Below are positions 8,738-18,261 of a stretch of 64,000 nucleotides of DNA, piece by piece. How positions within the stretch are numbered: the first letter of the stretch is position 1; the number at the start of each line of letters is the position of its first letter. The notes beneath the pieces are model-generated. The model was given only the letters and a program-made list of their open reading frames with translations. It had not been told where the DNA came from and did no database searches. The DNA is from Gammaproteobacteria bacterium (GTDB lineage Bacteria; Pseudomonadota; Gammaproteobacteria; Coxiellales; Coxiellaceae): contig JAUIAD010000002.1 in the NCBI GenBank assembly GCA_030425685.1, forward strand, positions 124,001-188,000. Direction: 5' to 3'. The position numbers and the translations under genes were made by a program.

Positions 8738-9634
8738 GTGCATGCTACCAAAAAACTATTACTAGTTTCGTTTGTTTCTTCTTTTGTACTATTAAGCGGC
8801 TGTCAGCCAAAATACCCTTCCAACAACGTTCCGCCGATAGACAGCAATGCTAATCACACGCAAGCACCGAAGCAAAAAGTCGATCACTTAGCACGCGGCA
8901 TGCAGGCCTTGAAGCAGCATGATATCCCCACTGCCAAAAGCGAATTTTTAGCGGCAACCAAAAATGCGCCCAACCAACCCGCCAGCTGGTACAGTATGGG
9001 ATACTTTCAAGAGTCACAAGGACAAATAGCCGCAGCGGAGAAATCCTACAAACATGCCGTTAACATTGCCCCTTACTCCGGCAAAACACATAATTCCTAC
9101 GGTGCCTTTTTATGCCGGCAAAAACGCTTTCGTGCTGCTGTTAAAGAATTTGTAACAGCCGCAAAAGATACTAACCACAAAACCATGGGCACTGCTTATC
9201 AAAATGCGGGGCTATGCTCACTCATGGCTAAGAATCTCTTTTCCGCTAAAAAATTCTTTACACAAGCCATTAAGGCTAACCCACAGCAAACGACGTCGTT
9301 ATTGCAGCTTGCGAAAATTTACTATCATGAAGGTAAGTCAGAACCGGCAATCTTTTATTTAGCAAAATATGCCAAGCAAAAAAATATCACCGTGTCGCAA
9401 GCCTATGCGTTTTTACAACACCAACAGTATCTTGAAAAAGTTCGCCAAAAGCAGCAACACCTTTCTGCTAAAAAACACCATCATGTGAAAAAACATCATG
9501 TGCTTAGCAAGAAAGAGATCGCCAAACAAAAAGCTGAAATTATTCACTCAGCAGCACAACTTTTAAAAACAGACAATAAAAAACCTGGGGATTTCCAGCA
9601 GCTCTCGCATCGGGTGGATAGTTTATTGAAATGA
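8738..9634 (+). CDS. PilF/PilW-type TPR lipoprotein for type IV pili
   Basis: A 298-aa lipoprotein with the N-terminal signal LLLVSFVSSFVLLSGC, the lipobox being LSGC. TPR repeats cover residues about 45-200, including the typical THNSYGAFLCRQKRFRAAVKEF and YQNAGLC motifs of the pilus secretin pilotin PilF/PilW, which helps assemble the outer-membrane PilQ ring. The C-terminus carries an unusual His/Lys-rich stretch (KKHHHVKKHHVLSKKE) not typical of the family. I choose the GTG at 8738 because AGGAG lies seven bases before it and the lipoprotein signal then starts directly; the frame opens at a GTG at 8693. Confidence 0.85.
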   Translation: MHATKKLLLVSFVSSFVLLSGCQPKYPSNNVPPIDSNANHTQAPKQKVDHLARGMQALKQHDIPTAKSEFLAATKNAPNQPASWYSMGYFQESQGQIAAAEKSYKHAVNIAPYSGKTHNSYGAFLCRQKRFRAAVKEFVTAAKDTNHKTMGTAYQNAGLCSLMAKNLFSAKKFFTQAIKANPQQTTSLLQLAKIYYHEGKSEPAIFYLAKYAKQKNITVSQAYAFLQHQQYLEKVRQKQQHLSAKKHHHVKKHHVLSKKEIAKQKAEIIHSAAQLLKTDNKKPGDFQQLSHRVDSLLK

Positions 9635-9644
9635 GCTGTTTCAC

Positions 9645-9716
9645 GCTAAGGGGACGCAAAGAGCGCAAAGTTTTATATAACTAAATTTTACTTTGCGCCC
9701 TTTGCGCCCCCTTAGC
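9645..9716. terminator. Long inverted repeat between convergent genes, likely bidirectional terminator
   Basis: Two 26-base arms (9645-9670 and 9691-9716) pair at 24 of 26 positions around a 20-base AT-rich loop. They lie between the stops of the PilF-like gene and uvrB. A related sequence starting gtttcacgctaag occurs at 55258. It may be a dispersed repeat that serves as a terminator. Confidence 0.6.
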
Positions 9717-9735
9717 CTCTTTGCGCGAAACAAAA

Positions 9736-11742
9736 TCAAAAAGAAGCATCCCGAATAGCCTGAATCTGATCGCGCAACTTCGCCGCCTCTTCAAACTCAA
9801 GATTCCGCGCATGCGCCAACATCTTCTCTTCCATCTGCGCCAAAGTTTTCGCCAGCTTTTTCGGCGGCATGGCTAAATATTCCATTTGCTCTTCACGCAC
9901 CACTTGCACTTTACTTCTAAAACGCCCCTTCTCAGCGTGTTCTTCACTTCCTTCAATAATCTCCTTAACCGCTTTCTCAATCCCTTTCGGCGTAATGTTA
10001 TGCTTCTTATTGTAAGCTTCTTGAATATCACGACGACGTTTTGTCTCTGCCAAAGCGCGCTCCATTGAGCCGGTAATTTTATCTGCATAGAGAATAGCTT
10101 TACCATGCAAGTTTCGCGCCGCTCGCCCCATAGTTTGAATTAATGAGCGTTCTGATCGTAAAAACCCTTCCTTATCAGCATCTAAAATTGCCACCAAAGA
10201 AACTTCAGGGATATCCAACCCCTCGCGCAATAAATTAATACCAATAAGCACATCAAACGTCCCTAAACGTAAATCACGAATAATTTCCACGCGCTCTACG
10301 GTGTCAATATCAGAGTGCAAATAGCGCACCTTAACACCATGATCATAAAAATATTCCGTTAAATCTTCTGACATACGTTTTGTTAAGGTCGTCACCAATA
10401 CGCGCTCTTTTTTCTTAACACGCTGTTGGATTTCAGACAGCAAGTCATCCACTTGTGTCGCCACCGGACGTATCTCCACATCAGGATCCACAAGCCCCGT
10501 AGGACGAACCAGCAACTCTACCACTTGGTCAGCGTGTTCAGCTTCATACGTGCTTGGTGTTGCAGAAACAAAAATGGTTTGTGGCATTAACTTTTCAAAC
10601 TCATCAAAACGCAAAGGGCGATTATCTAGAGCAGAGGGCAAACGAAAACCATAATTAACTAAATTTTCTTTACGGGCACGATCACCTTTATACATCCCAC
10701 CAACTTGCGGCACCGTGACGTGCGATTCATCAATGATCATAATGGCATCTTTGGGCAAATATTCTAGCAATGTCGGTGGTGGCTCACCTGGATTTCGTCC
10801 AGATAAATAACGCGAATAATTTTCAATACCTGAGCAATAGCCTAATTCTAACAGCATCTCAATATCAAACTGTGTTCGCTGTGCTAAACGTTGATGCTCT
10901 ACTAATTTATTGGCTTTTTCTAATACGTTTAAACGATCCTTTAATTCGATTTTGACATCATCAATCATTTGTAAAATACGTTCACGGGGTGTGACATAAT
11001 GTGTTTTGGGGAAGATAGTTATCCTTGGTACTTTGCGTTCTACTTTTCCTGTTAATGGATCAAAGAAGCTAATGTTTTCGACTTCATCATCAAATAACTC
11101 AACGCGAACAGCTTCACGCTCCGAGTCAGCTGGATAAACATCAATAACATCACCATGCACACGATAAGTAGCACGTGATAATTCAACATCATTTCGTTTA
11201 TATTGCATTTCGGCTAAATGATTTAAAATTTTTCGCTGATCGATTTGCTCACCACGACTTAAATGCAACACCATTTTTAAATAGGAATCAGGGTCACCCA
11301 AACCATAAATTGCCGATACCGTAGCGACAATAATTGTATCCGGTCGCTCGATAATTGCCTTGGTAGCTGACAAGCGCATTTGCTCAATATGGTCATTAAT
11401 AGAAGCATCTTTTTCGATAAACGTATCAGACGCTGGCACATAAGCCTCCGGTTGATAGTAATCGTAATACGAAACAAAATACTCAACGGCATTATCAGGG
11501 AAAAACTCTCGCATTTCTGCATACAACTGCGCCGCCAAGGTTTTGTTCGGCGCCATTACAATCGCTGGTCGTTGCACTTGGTTGATGACATTGGCCATGG
11601 TAAAGGTTTTACCAGAACCGGTAACACCCAAGAGTGTTTGATACGCCAAACCATCTTCCAAACCTTCGATCACTTTTTTAATCGCTGTCGGTTGGTCACC
11701 ACTGGGTTTAAAACTCGACTTTAATTGAAATTTTTTACTCAT
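9736..11742 (-). CDS. uvrB: Excinuclease ABC subunit B
   Basis: 668 aa, the usual UvrB length. UvrB is the damage-verifying helicase-like subunit of nucleotide excision repair that works with UvrA and UvrC. Visible are the N-terminus [12 protein letters not shown], Walker A GVTGSGKT, the beta-hairpin region [12 protein letters not shown], the DESH box, helicase motif [21 protein letters not shown] and a C-terminal UVR motif ([19 protein letters not shown]). I choose the ATG at 11742, which matches other UvrB starts; a GTG lies three codons upstream. It is divergent from the aminotransferase gene. Confidence 0.98.
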   Translation of the reverse strand: MSKKFQLKSSFKPSGDQPTAIKKVIEGLEDGLAYQTLLGVTGSGKTFTMANVINQVQRPAIVMAPNKTLAAQLYAEMREFFPDNAVEYFVSYYDYYQPEAYVPASDTFIEKDASINDHIEQMRLSATKAIIERPDTIIVATVSAIYGLGDPDSYLKMVLHLSRGEQIDQRKILNHLAEMQYKRNDVELSRATYRVHGDVIDVYPADSEREAVRVELFDDEVENISFFDPLTGKVERKVPRITIFPKTHYVTPRERILQMIDDVKIELKDRLNVLEKANKLVEHQRLAQRTQFDIEMLLELGYCSGIENYSRYLSGRNPGEPPPTLLEYLPKDAIMIIDESHVTVPQVGGMYKGDRARKENLVNYGFRLPSALDNRPLRFDEFEKLMPQTIFVSATPSTYEAEHADQVVELLVRPTGLVDPDVEIRPVATQVDDLLSEIQQRVKKKERVLVTTLTKRMSEDLTEYFYDHGVKVRYLHSDIDTVERVEIIRDLRLGTFDVLIGINLLREGLDIPEVSLVAILDADKEGFLRSERSLIQTMGRAARNLHGKAILYADKITGSMERALAETKRRRDIQEAYNKKHNITPKGIEKAVKEIIEGSEEHAEKGRFRSKVQVVREEQMEYLAMPPKKLAKTLAQMEEKMLAHARNLEFEEAAKLRDQIQAIRDASF

Positions 11743-11856
11743 TCTAGACACTTTTTACACAGTTTAAAATCATCTACACACGCAATCTACTATAATAGTA
11801 GAAGCGTTTGTGCTATATAATCGGACCTTCAAATAGACCTTTTAAGGAATGCATCC

Positions 11857-13038
11857 ATGAACAGTCAGTTATCTACTCGAGTTGGCCGTGTTAAACCTTC
11901 TGCCACGATTGCCGTTAATGCCCGCGCTACTGAGCTTCGCCGCGAAGGCAAAGATATTATCAACCTCAGTGTTGGTGAACCTGATTTTGATACGCCTGAT
12001 TATATTAAAGAGGCCGGCAAAGCCGCAATTGATAATAATTTAACACGTTACACCGCAGTCGATGGCACGCCCGAACTTAAAGAAGCCATTATCCAGAAAT
12101 TTAAGCGCGATAACCAGCTTGAATATGGCAAAGACGAAGTCATTGCTTCTACCGGTGCAAAACAAGGTCTCTACAATCTATGCCAAGCGGTTATTAGTGA
12201 AGGGGATGAGGTTATTATTCCTGCTCCTTACTGGGTTTCTTACCCTGCCATGGTCATGCTTGCCGATGGCAAACCGGTGATTGTCTCAGCTTCACATGAT
12301 CAACAGTTTAAAATTACACCAGAACAACTGGATGCGGCCATTACTGAAAAGACGAAGCTTTTTATGCTCAACAGCCCTAGCAACCCCTCGGGGATGGCTT
12401 ACAGCTTTGACGAACTTAAAGCATTAGGTGAAGTTTTGGCTAAACACCCGCATGTGTTGATTGCTACCGATGATATGTATGAGTATATTTTATGGTCAGA
12501 TAATGGCTTTTGTACTTTCCTTAATGCTTGCCCTGACTTAAGGGATCGCACCATTGTTTTTAACGGCGTGTCTAAAGCTTATGCCATGACAGGCTGGCGA
12601 ATTGGTTACGCTGGTGGCCCGGCTAACGTGATTAAAACAATGAAAAAAGTTCAGTCACAAAGCACTTCAAACCCTTGCTCGATCGCACAAGCTGCAGCCG
12701 CCGCGGCATTAAGCAAAGGTCGTGAAGATTTAATGTACATGATCAATGCCTTTAAAAATCGTCATGATCAGGTTTTAGCCGATTTACAGAGCATTAATGG
12801 TATTGAAGTCAGCGCAGCCGATGGGACGTTTTATTTATTTCCTAACATGTCAGGCATGATCGAAAAATTAGGCTTGGCCTCGGATATAGAGCTCGCCACA
12901 CACCTGCTTGAACAAGCACATGTCGCCACCGTTCCCGGCACCGCCTTTGGCATGCCTGGCTTTTTACGCTTATCTTGCGCAACTAGCGAAGAGCAGCTAG
13001 CGATGGCAACTAAGCGCATTCGCGAACTCGTTGCTTAG
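11857..13038 (+). CDS. aspC: Aspartate aminotransferase (class I, PLP)
   Basis: A 393-aa PLP enzyme of aminotransferase subfamily I-gamma, which interconverts aspartate/2-oxoglutarate and oxaloacetate/glutamate. Motifs are NLSVGEPDFDTPDYI, NSPSNPSG, and the PLP lysine in VSKAYAMTGWRIGYAGGP (Lys240), with the substrate-carboxylate Arg in FLRLSCATS near the C-terminus. TAAGGAA precedes the ATG. Family members can also act on prephenate or aromatic substrates, so the exact specificity is inferred. Confidence 0.93.
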   Translation: MNSQLSTRVGRVKPSATIAVNARATELRREGKDIINLSVGEPDFDTPDYIKEAGKAAIDNNLTRYTAVDGTPELKEAIIQKFKRDNQLEYGKDEVIASTGAKQGLYNLCQAVISEGDEVIIPAPYWVSYPAMVMLADGKPVIVSASHDQQFKITPEQLDAAITEKTKLFMLNSPSNPSGMAYSFDELKALGEVLAKHPHVLIATDDMYEYILWSDNGFCTFLNACPDLRDRTIVFNGVSKAYAMTGWRIGYAGGPANVIKTMKKVQSQSTSNPCSIAQAAAAAALSKGREDLMYMINAFKNRHDQVLADLQSINGIEVSAADGTFYLFPNMSGMIEKLGLASDIELATHLLEQAHVATVPGTAFGMPGFLRLSCATSEEQLAMATKRIRELVA

Positions 13039-13184
13039 CCCTACTCCTGCGGGCGCAGCATGATAAAGCCGTGCCCGCTGATCTTTCTCTGTTTTTATTT
13101 TTTACATTATGATATTTAAAAAAAATCTATCGGAACTATTGACCCCAACGATCAACGTCAGTACCATACAGCTCACCACGACGT

Positions 13185-13262
<78 letters not shown>

Positions 13263-13304
13263 AATCAATAATTTACAGACTTCCCTTCGAAATAGAAATC
13301 CGCC

Positions 13305-13326
13305 GGTGCTACCCTGGTGCTACTTT
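13305..13326 (+). repeat. Paired ggtgctac boxes near attL
   Basis: Two ggtgctac boxes 11 bases apart followed by ttt. The same 22-base arrangement, with one change, stands at 19174-19195 near attR in the same orientation. It may be an arm site for integrase or excisionase. Confidence 0.55.
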
Positions 13327-13421
13327 CAATCGGTTTTTTTAATCCAGCTTATTGATGCTTAATACTACCTTGGTTAAACTTCACACTCAAAGCACCACCA
13401 AATCGACAAGCAGGAAAGCAT

Positions 13422-14018
13422 GTGAACAACACGGAACCCGATTACACCTATTTCATCAGACTGAAGTATTGGAGCAAAAAAGACGCAGCTCTAATTATTT
13501 CCGGTCTTGATCCAAGCCATTACCAACAGCAAAAATTTTACCCCAAAGATATCCCACCCGAACTAAGCGAAGTTTTTAAGCTTTACACACTCTTCAAAAC
13601 CAATATCAACTACGGCTACCAAGAACCAAGAGATTTCTTACGAGAGTGTCACCGCATCGCATGGCCAGTACCAGAAAAACTGATCGACGCTGCTATTAAC
13701 TTATTTGGTAATAAAACGTTACAAGAAACCAAAGAACCCGAAATACAACTCCAAGACTCTCAAGATAATGCTCGCGAAAAGCAGAACTTGCTGAAATTAG
13801 TTGGGGTCTTAATTAAGTTATACGTGGAAAAATCGAAAGCTCCTCGCTTCTTACGCAGCAATGGTAAAATTAACACCGCAAGCGTCATAGATGATATTTT
13901 GCAATATGTATCAGACCACTGCCCAGAAATCTCTGGGCTTGGAAAAAGCACACTCTATGACAAAATCAAAGAGGCTATTAGTACGGTTGAGCAGGAATGC
14001 GATAAGATTCCCGCTTAA
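13422..14018 (+). CDS. Island orphan protein
   Basis: A 198-aa soluble protein with no signal peptide or membrane segment and no family I can name. The N-terminus (YTYFIRLKYWSKKDAALIIS) resembles small proteins found in integrative elements. The C-terminal half (RSNGKINTASVIDDILQYVS, then GLGKSTLYDKIKEAI) looks like a helical DNA-binding domain, which is inference. The GTG at 13422 follows AGGAAA. A degenerate copy of the last third of this gene lies outside attR at 19547-19736, so the gene belongs to a recurring element. Confidence 0.7.
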   Translation: MNNTEPDYTYFIRLKYWSKKDAALIISGLDPSHYQQQKFYPKDIPPELSEVFKLYTLFKTNINYGYQEPRDFLRECHRIAWPVPEKLIDAAINLFGNKTLQETKEPEIQLQDSQDNAREKQNLLKLVGVLIKLYVEKSKAPRFLRSNGKINTASVIDDILQYVSDHCPEISGLGKSTLYDKIKEAISTVEQECDKIPA

Positions 14019-14179
14019 TAACCTGCCTGACACTGTGTCACTAGCATTACACACAACATTAGACCACCCTATGCCCCTAACAAGCCCACGAAAAGGTGAT
14101 CAACGGCTTCCAGCAAGAAATCTCACCTAAGGTTTGTGGTATTATATGTCAATTATCTGAGATATGGGCTTAAGCGACA

Positions 14180-15682
14180 GTGAATAATAAAAGTAATTCA
14201 CCTTTACGGAAGTGGTTAGTTTTATTTGCGACCGGCATTATGATAATACTGGTTAATCTAGATGCAACTATTGTTAACCTAGCCTTGGCCAAAATAGCCA
14301 ATAACTTTTCTGCTTCTCTCTATCAAGTCCAGTGGATAGCAGCAGCTTATCTTTTAGCTGCAGCAGTAAATTTCATCATCTTTGGTAAGGTAGCCGATAT
14401 TGTTGGTGTAAAACGAATATTTTTACTGGGTGTCTGTTTATTTTCAGTAAGCTCTTTGATCGCTGGTCTCTCAAGCAGTATTAATACATTAATCGCGGCT
14501 CGCTTTGCACAGGGGCTAGGCTGGGCTTCAACGATGAGTTTAGCCTATGTTATTACTTTAGAGCAGTTCCCTCCTGAACAACGTGGGTTAGCCGCAAGCG
14601 GCGGTGTATTATTAAGCGGTATCGCTTTGGCATCTGGACCTATTCTAGGCGCATTAATTGTTTCACACCTTAGTTGGCGGTGGATATTTTTAATTAATGT
14701 CCCGCTTGGCTTAATTTCATTTGGCATGACCTATTATTTGGTTTCTTCAGTTAAAGCGATCAAAGAGAGTAAGCAACCCACCATAGACTATCTTGGTGGC
14801 TTGATTTATTTAGTTGGCTTTACGTTGATATTATACGCAATTAACCAGATTGATAACTTATTAGTTTGGCAAGTGTTAGCTTTTTGTATTGCAGGTTTGC
14901 TGCTCTTAGTTTTATTTATTAGGCGTTGCCATTACCATGCTAACCCTATTATTTCCCCCAGCATACTCACTAATATGAGTTATCTAACCATTCTTGCTGT
15001 CCGCATGATTTATATGATGTTTTTAGCAGCACTATTATTTGCAATGCCACTTTTCTTGCAGAATATCTTAGCGTTATCAACCATGAAAACGGGTGTTACT
15101 ATGTTATCAATGACCGTTTTCATTGCTCTTGTTTCACCTTTTACTGGCAAAATGATTGATCGCGCTGGATATAAAGCTTTACTGCTGTGGTCGCTAGTAG
15201 GAATGATTCTAGTTATTGGAATGTTAATCTTGTCAAAAGGTGAAAGCATACTGCTTATTATACTTAGCCTGCTGATCTTTGGTATTTCAACAGGGATGCA
15301 TTTTCCTACAACTATATACGCAGTGAATAAAATTATTGAAAGAAAACATCACGGCAGCGCAACGGGCATCTTTTTTACAAGCGCCATTGCAGGCTCAACA
15401 ATAGGTGTTGCACTTGTTAGCTTGACGATTCGTTTTTTTAGTAAAAGCTATCTGCTGAAAAGTCACCTTAATTTAAATAGTGGCAGAAAACTATTTAGTA
15501 TAGCTAATAGCACACACAGTATTTTGCAAGTTAAGGATAAAATAGTAGCGAATACTATTTTCAAAGCATATTGGTATTCGTTCCATAATTTTCTATTATT
15601 TATGTTAGCGTTATCTGTATTCGCACTCGTTTTGTCGATACTGCTGATCATCAAAGACAAAGCTATAACACCAGCATCGTAG
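14180..15682 (+). CDS. MFS multidrug exporter of the DHA2 (14-TM) family
   Basis: A 500-aa polytopic membrane protein. Motifs are the N-terminal LDATIVNLAL (motif D1), the loop 2-3 sequence GKVADIVGVKRIFLLG (motif A), and GVLLSGIALASGPILGALI (motif C of antiporters). The length and about 14 hydrophobic segments fit drug:H+ antiporters of the EmrB/QacA type. The start is GTG with a weak ribosome site. It is the main intact cargo gene of the island; its substrate cannot be deduced. AT-rich codon use is stronger than in the housekeeping genes. Confidence 0.88.
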   Translation: MNNKSNSPLRKWLVLFATGIMIILVNLDATIVNLALAKIANNFSASLYQVQWIAAAYLLAAAVNFIIFGKVADIVGVKRIFLLGVCLFSVSSLIAGLSSSINTLIAARFAQGLGWASTMSLAYVITLEQFPPEQRGLAASGGVLLSGIALASGPILGALIVSHLSWRWIFLINVPLGLISFGMTYYLVSSVKAIKESKQPTIDYLGGLIYLVGFTLILYAINQIDNLLVWQVLAFCIAGLLLLVLFIRRCHYHANPIISPSILTNMSYLTILAVRMIYMMFLAALLFAMPLFLQNILALSTMKTGVTMLSMTVFIALVSPFTGKMIDRAGYKALLLWSLVGMILVIGMLILSKGESILLIILSLLIFGISTGMHFPTTIYAVNKIIERKHHGSATGIFFTSAIAGSTIGVALVSLTIRFFSKSYLLKSHLNLNSGRKLFSIANSTHSILQVKDKIVANTIFKAYWYSFHNFLLFMLALSVFALVLSILLIIKDKAITPAS

Positions 15683-15700
15683 TTAATTTAGGGATTTATT

Positions 15701-16510
15701 TTAGCTTTCAAATATGTCTGGTAGATAATGTCTATCTATAATTGATCCTGGATGTTGAATAACTGCTGCTGCAACATGTTGTGCGCAACGAGCTGCTTCC
15801 TGCGGTGGCAGACCTCGTATACGTGCTGCTAAGTAGCTACCATTAAAAGAATCACCTGCGCAAGATGTATCAACAACCTATTTTACCGGGGTGACGGGCA
15901 CCTCCTCCACACCACCCGAGATTCCTAAAATCATTGGCTTGGTATCGCGCTTGACAACAACCTCTTTTGCACCATATCGAAAGTAACGTTTGACACATTC
16001 CTCTGGGCTAGAATCACCAAAAAGAAGCTTATCATCACTGAAAGTAGGTAAGGCAATATCAATAAAGGGAAGAAATTCTGTAACGATTGTGCGTGCAGCC
16101 TCATGACCTTCCCATAAAATAGGCCGATAATTAGTATCAAATACGATTTGGCAGCCTGTAGATTTAAGCTTGCTAATTAAGCCCTTTAATCGTGAATGTT
16201 GATTGTGTGGTAAAATAGCAATTGAAATGCTGCTAAAATAAAAATAATCAAATTGAATGATATTTTGCGTCGCTTCTTGATAATACTGGTCAGAAAAAAT
16301 TTGTTTAACAGGCGCATGTCGTCTGTAATAGAAAAGGGAGCGCTCACCTTCTTCATCATTATGGATTAAATATAATCCCGGTATAGCGTTTGGAATGGTA
16401 AGTATATAGTCTGTGAGGATTCCTTGAGACTCAAAGCGGTCAACCATTGCTGCACTATAAGGATCGTCACCTAAGGCGGTAAGATAAGTGATGACATTGC
16501 CAAAAAACAC
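15701..16510 (-). pseudogene. PfkB-family sugar kinase (KdgK-like), 5' truncated with an internal TAG
   Basis: The frame from 16510 to 15878 encodes residues typical of 2-keto-3-deoxygluconate kinase-type PfkB proteins (LTALGDDPYSAAMVDRFES, then FDTNYRP). It stops at a TAG just after VPVTPVK, but the same frame continues as VVDTSCAGDSFNGSYLAARI, the PfkB signature 2 with the catalytic Asp, and ends at the TAA at 15701-15703. The TAG stands where relatives often have a charged or polar residue, so it may be a CAG-to-TAG change. The first 50 or so residues, including the sugar-binding GG motif, are missing. Confidence 0.85.
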
Positions 16511-16854
16511 TTGTCACACGTGAAGTCACTGCTTGCTGGCAACAAAAGTAAAATGACAAGAACAGCACACACTTGTCACCCTCCAGCCCTTACCCCGCCT
16601 GCTCGTAACAGCAGTGACAACAATGACAAAAGGTTTCGTACTAATAATCTAAGATACGACACCTGAGAAATCAGACTCACTACGTCGGAAATCAGAACCT
16701 GCTGTGTTCAACGACTAGGTGCCAACCAGGTGCCGAATTTGGCACCTGGTTGGCACCTAGTTCGGGTCTAGATTTCAGTGAGCATAAAGCTTCTATAGAA
16801 CGTTTAACTATCGAAAATTCCTCGAGAGTTGGACTTTTAGATAAAAGGCGGCAC
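16511..16854. other. Island intergenic region with tgacaa-type motifs and a perfect hairpin
   Basis: The 344 bases have no gene. They contain repeated ttgtcac/gtgacaa motifs (near 16510, 16553, 16570, 16611 and 16620) and a perfect 21-bp inverted repeat at 16714-16761. The 5' end of the sugar kinase is lost at the left border, so this is likely a recombination junction. Confidence 0.5.
16714..16761. repeat. Perfect 21-bp inverted repeat with paired aggtgcc boxes
   Basis: The arms 16714-16734 and 16741-16761 are exact inverted copies around the spacer gaattt. Each arm has two aggtgcc boxes 11 bases apart, the same spacing as the ggtgctac boxes at the island ends. It lies 94 bases past the stop of the DUF4143 ATPase gene, so it could be a terminator stem or a binding site; there is no T tract. 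Confidence 0.7.
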
Positions 16855-18090
16855 CTATTTCGTTGACCATAGCGCGCCTATAGGAACTGCATACAAGTTA
16901 TCAGAAAATGCAGTTGTGTGATCACCATCATAAAGCAATACACCCATCTTAAAATGTTTACCTGCAACAGCTTGGAGCCGTTTGAGACCTGTAAAGTCCG
17001 CTTTCATTAATGTGGCGCTGGCCTTAATTTCAATTCCAAAACAATCGCCTGCTGCGGTTTCAATAACACAGTCGACTTCGACTTTATCCTTATCACGATA
17101 ATGATGAAAAGTTAAATATTGCTCCATCCAATCGGCTTGCTTCTTTAGTTCATTAATCACAAAAGTCTCAAGCAATGACCCTAACGCGTAAGGTTTGTTA
17201 CGCAAATAATCGGCATTAATTTCTGTTGCTGCACAAATCAAGCCTGTGTCTGTCAGGTGCAACTTAGGTGTTTTAATAAGTCGCTTAGAATAATTTGAGT
17301 GCCACGCTGGCAGAAGTCTGACTAAAAACAAGGCCTCAAACAAGCCCATATATTTTTTAACGGTGTCTTTATCTAAACCGAGTTTATTGCCTAACTCTGT
17401 CAGATTAACCAGATTTCCCGAAAAAGAGGCCATTAATCTAAGTAACTTCAGCATCTTGTCCGGATGGCTAATTTGCTGGATATCTCGGATATCTTTCTGA
17501 ACAAGTGAGTTAATGTATTGCCTATACCACGCGCTAACGCGCTTTTCTGTTTTCCGCTGTATAGGTTCAGGATAACATCCCATAACGATTCGTTCGATGA
17601 GCTTGTCTTTAATTCTTGTCTCGCTCGACTCGGGGGGAACGCAAGCCAACAGTCTGGACAAAAATGTTGGGCTCACACCCCTGATCTCACACTCTGACAA
17701 TGTTCCCAATGGTATAGATTCAATACGACCCGCAAGAGAGTCTGATACCTGCGGTAACAACATAGCATTTGATGAACCTGTTAACAGAAACCTACCTGGC
17801 AAGCGGTTTTCATCTACAGATTGCTTAATAGCAAGCAGTAATTCCGGTAGACGCTGTATTTCATCAATAGCGACATGCTTAGCTGATAAACCTTGGATAA
17901 ATCCAATGGGATCAGCCATTGCAATGGCCAATTGAGCCTGATCATCTAGGTTAATGTAGCTCCAACTCTTGTCAATCAAGGATTGGACAATGGTGGTTTT
18001 GCCACATTGTCTTGGCCCCATCAGGAAAGTGACAGGTGTATCAGATAAGGCCTCCCTGATAATGGCCCTTGAGTATCGTTCATATCGCAT
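16855..18090 (-). CDS. AAA+ ATPase with DUF4143 domain
   Basis: A 411-aa protein with N-terminal Walker A GPRQCGKTT (residues about 26-34), Walker B-type AIDEIQRLPELLLAI, a sensor-like LLTGSSNAMLL, and a C-terminal DUF4143 region with a PD-(D/E)xK-like core (DKVEVDCVIE then CFGIEIKAS). The length is usual for this widespread family, which is often found in accessory DNA and whose function is poorly known. There is no clear ribosome site before the ATG at 18090. Five 22-bp repeats cover the region from 8 bases upstream of the ATG, suggesting autoregulation or a target array. Confidence 0.9.
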   Translation of the reverse strand: MRYERYSRAIIREALSDTPVTFLMGPRQCGKTTIVQSLIDKSWSYINLDDQAQLAIAMADPIGFIQGLSAKHVAIDEIQRLPELLLAIKQSVDENRLPGRFLLTGSSNAMLLPQVSDSLAGRIESIPLGTLSECEIRGVSPTFLSRLLACVPPESSETRIKDKLIERIVMGCYPEPIQRKTEKRVSAWYRQYINSLVQKDIRDIQQISHPDKMLKLLRLMASFSGNLVNLTELGNKLGLDKDTVKKYMGLFEALFLVRLLPAWHSNYSKRLIKTPKLHLTDTGLICAATEINADYLRNKPYALGSLLETFVINELKKQADWMEQYLTFHHYRDKDKVEVDCVIETAAGDCFGIEIKASATLMKADFTGLKRLQAVAGKHFKMGVLLYDGDHTTAFSDNLYAVPIGALWSTK

Positions 18091-18095
18091 TTTTG

Positions 18096-18205
18096 TGGTC
18101 CAATTGTGAATTTTAGTCCGTCTAATCGAGAATTGTTATCCGTCCAATAGAGATTTATATAGCGTTCAATAGAGAATATATCACCGTCTAATAGAGATTT
18201 CAAGG
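18096..18205. repeat. Five 22-bp tandem repeats in front of the DUF4143 ATPase gene
   Basis: The core gtYYaat recurs at 18098, 18120, 18142, 18164 and 18186, exactly 22 bases apart. In four of the five units it is followed by agaga or cgaga. The outer unit next to the gene is the most diverged. A period of two helix turns puts all sites on one DNA face, as in operators or iterons. Confidence 0.85.
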
Positions 18206-18261
18206 CGAGGGGTTAGCAGGCTAAACCCAATCCATAGTGTTAGCAATCAAAAATCAATAAG

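Noticed and set aside
13891..14130. Plus-strand ORF overlapping the island orphan gene
   Set aside because: Shadow frame of the 13422-14018 gene.
18096..18205. 22-bp repeats considered as a CRISPR array
   Set aside because: Units are directly adjacent without spacers and there are no cas genes nearby.
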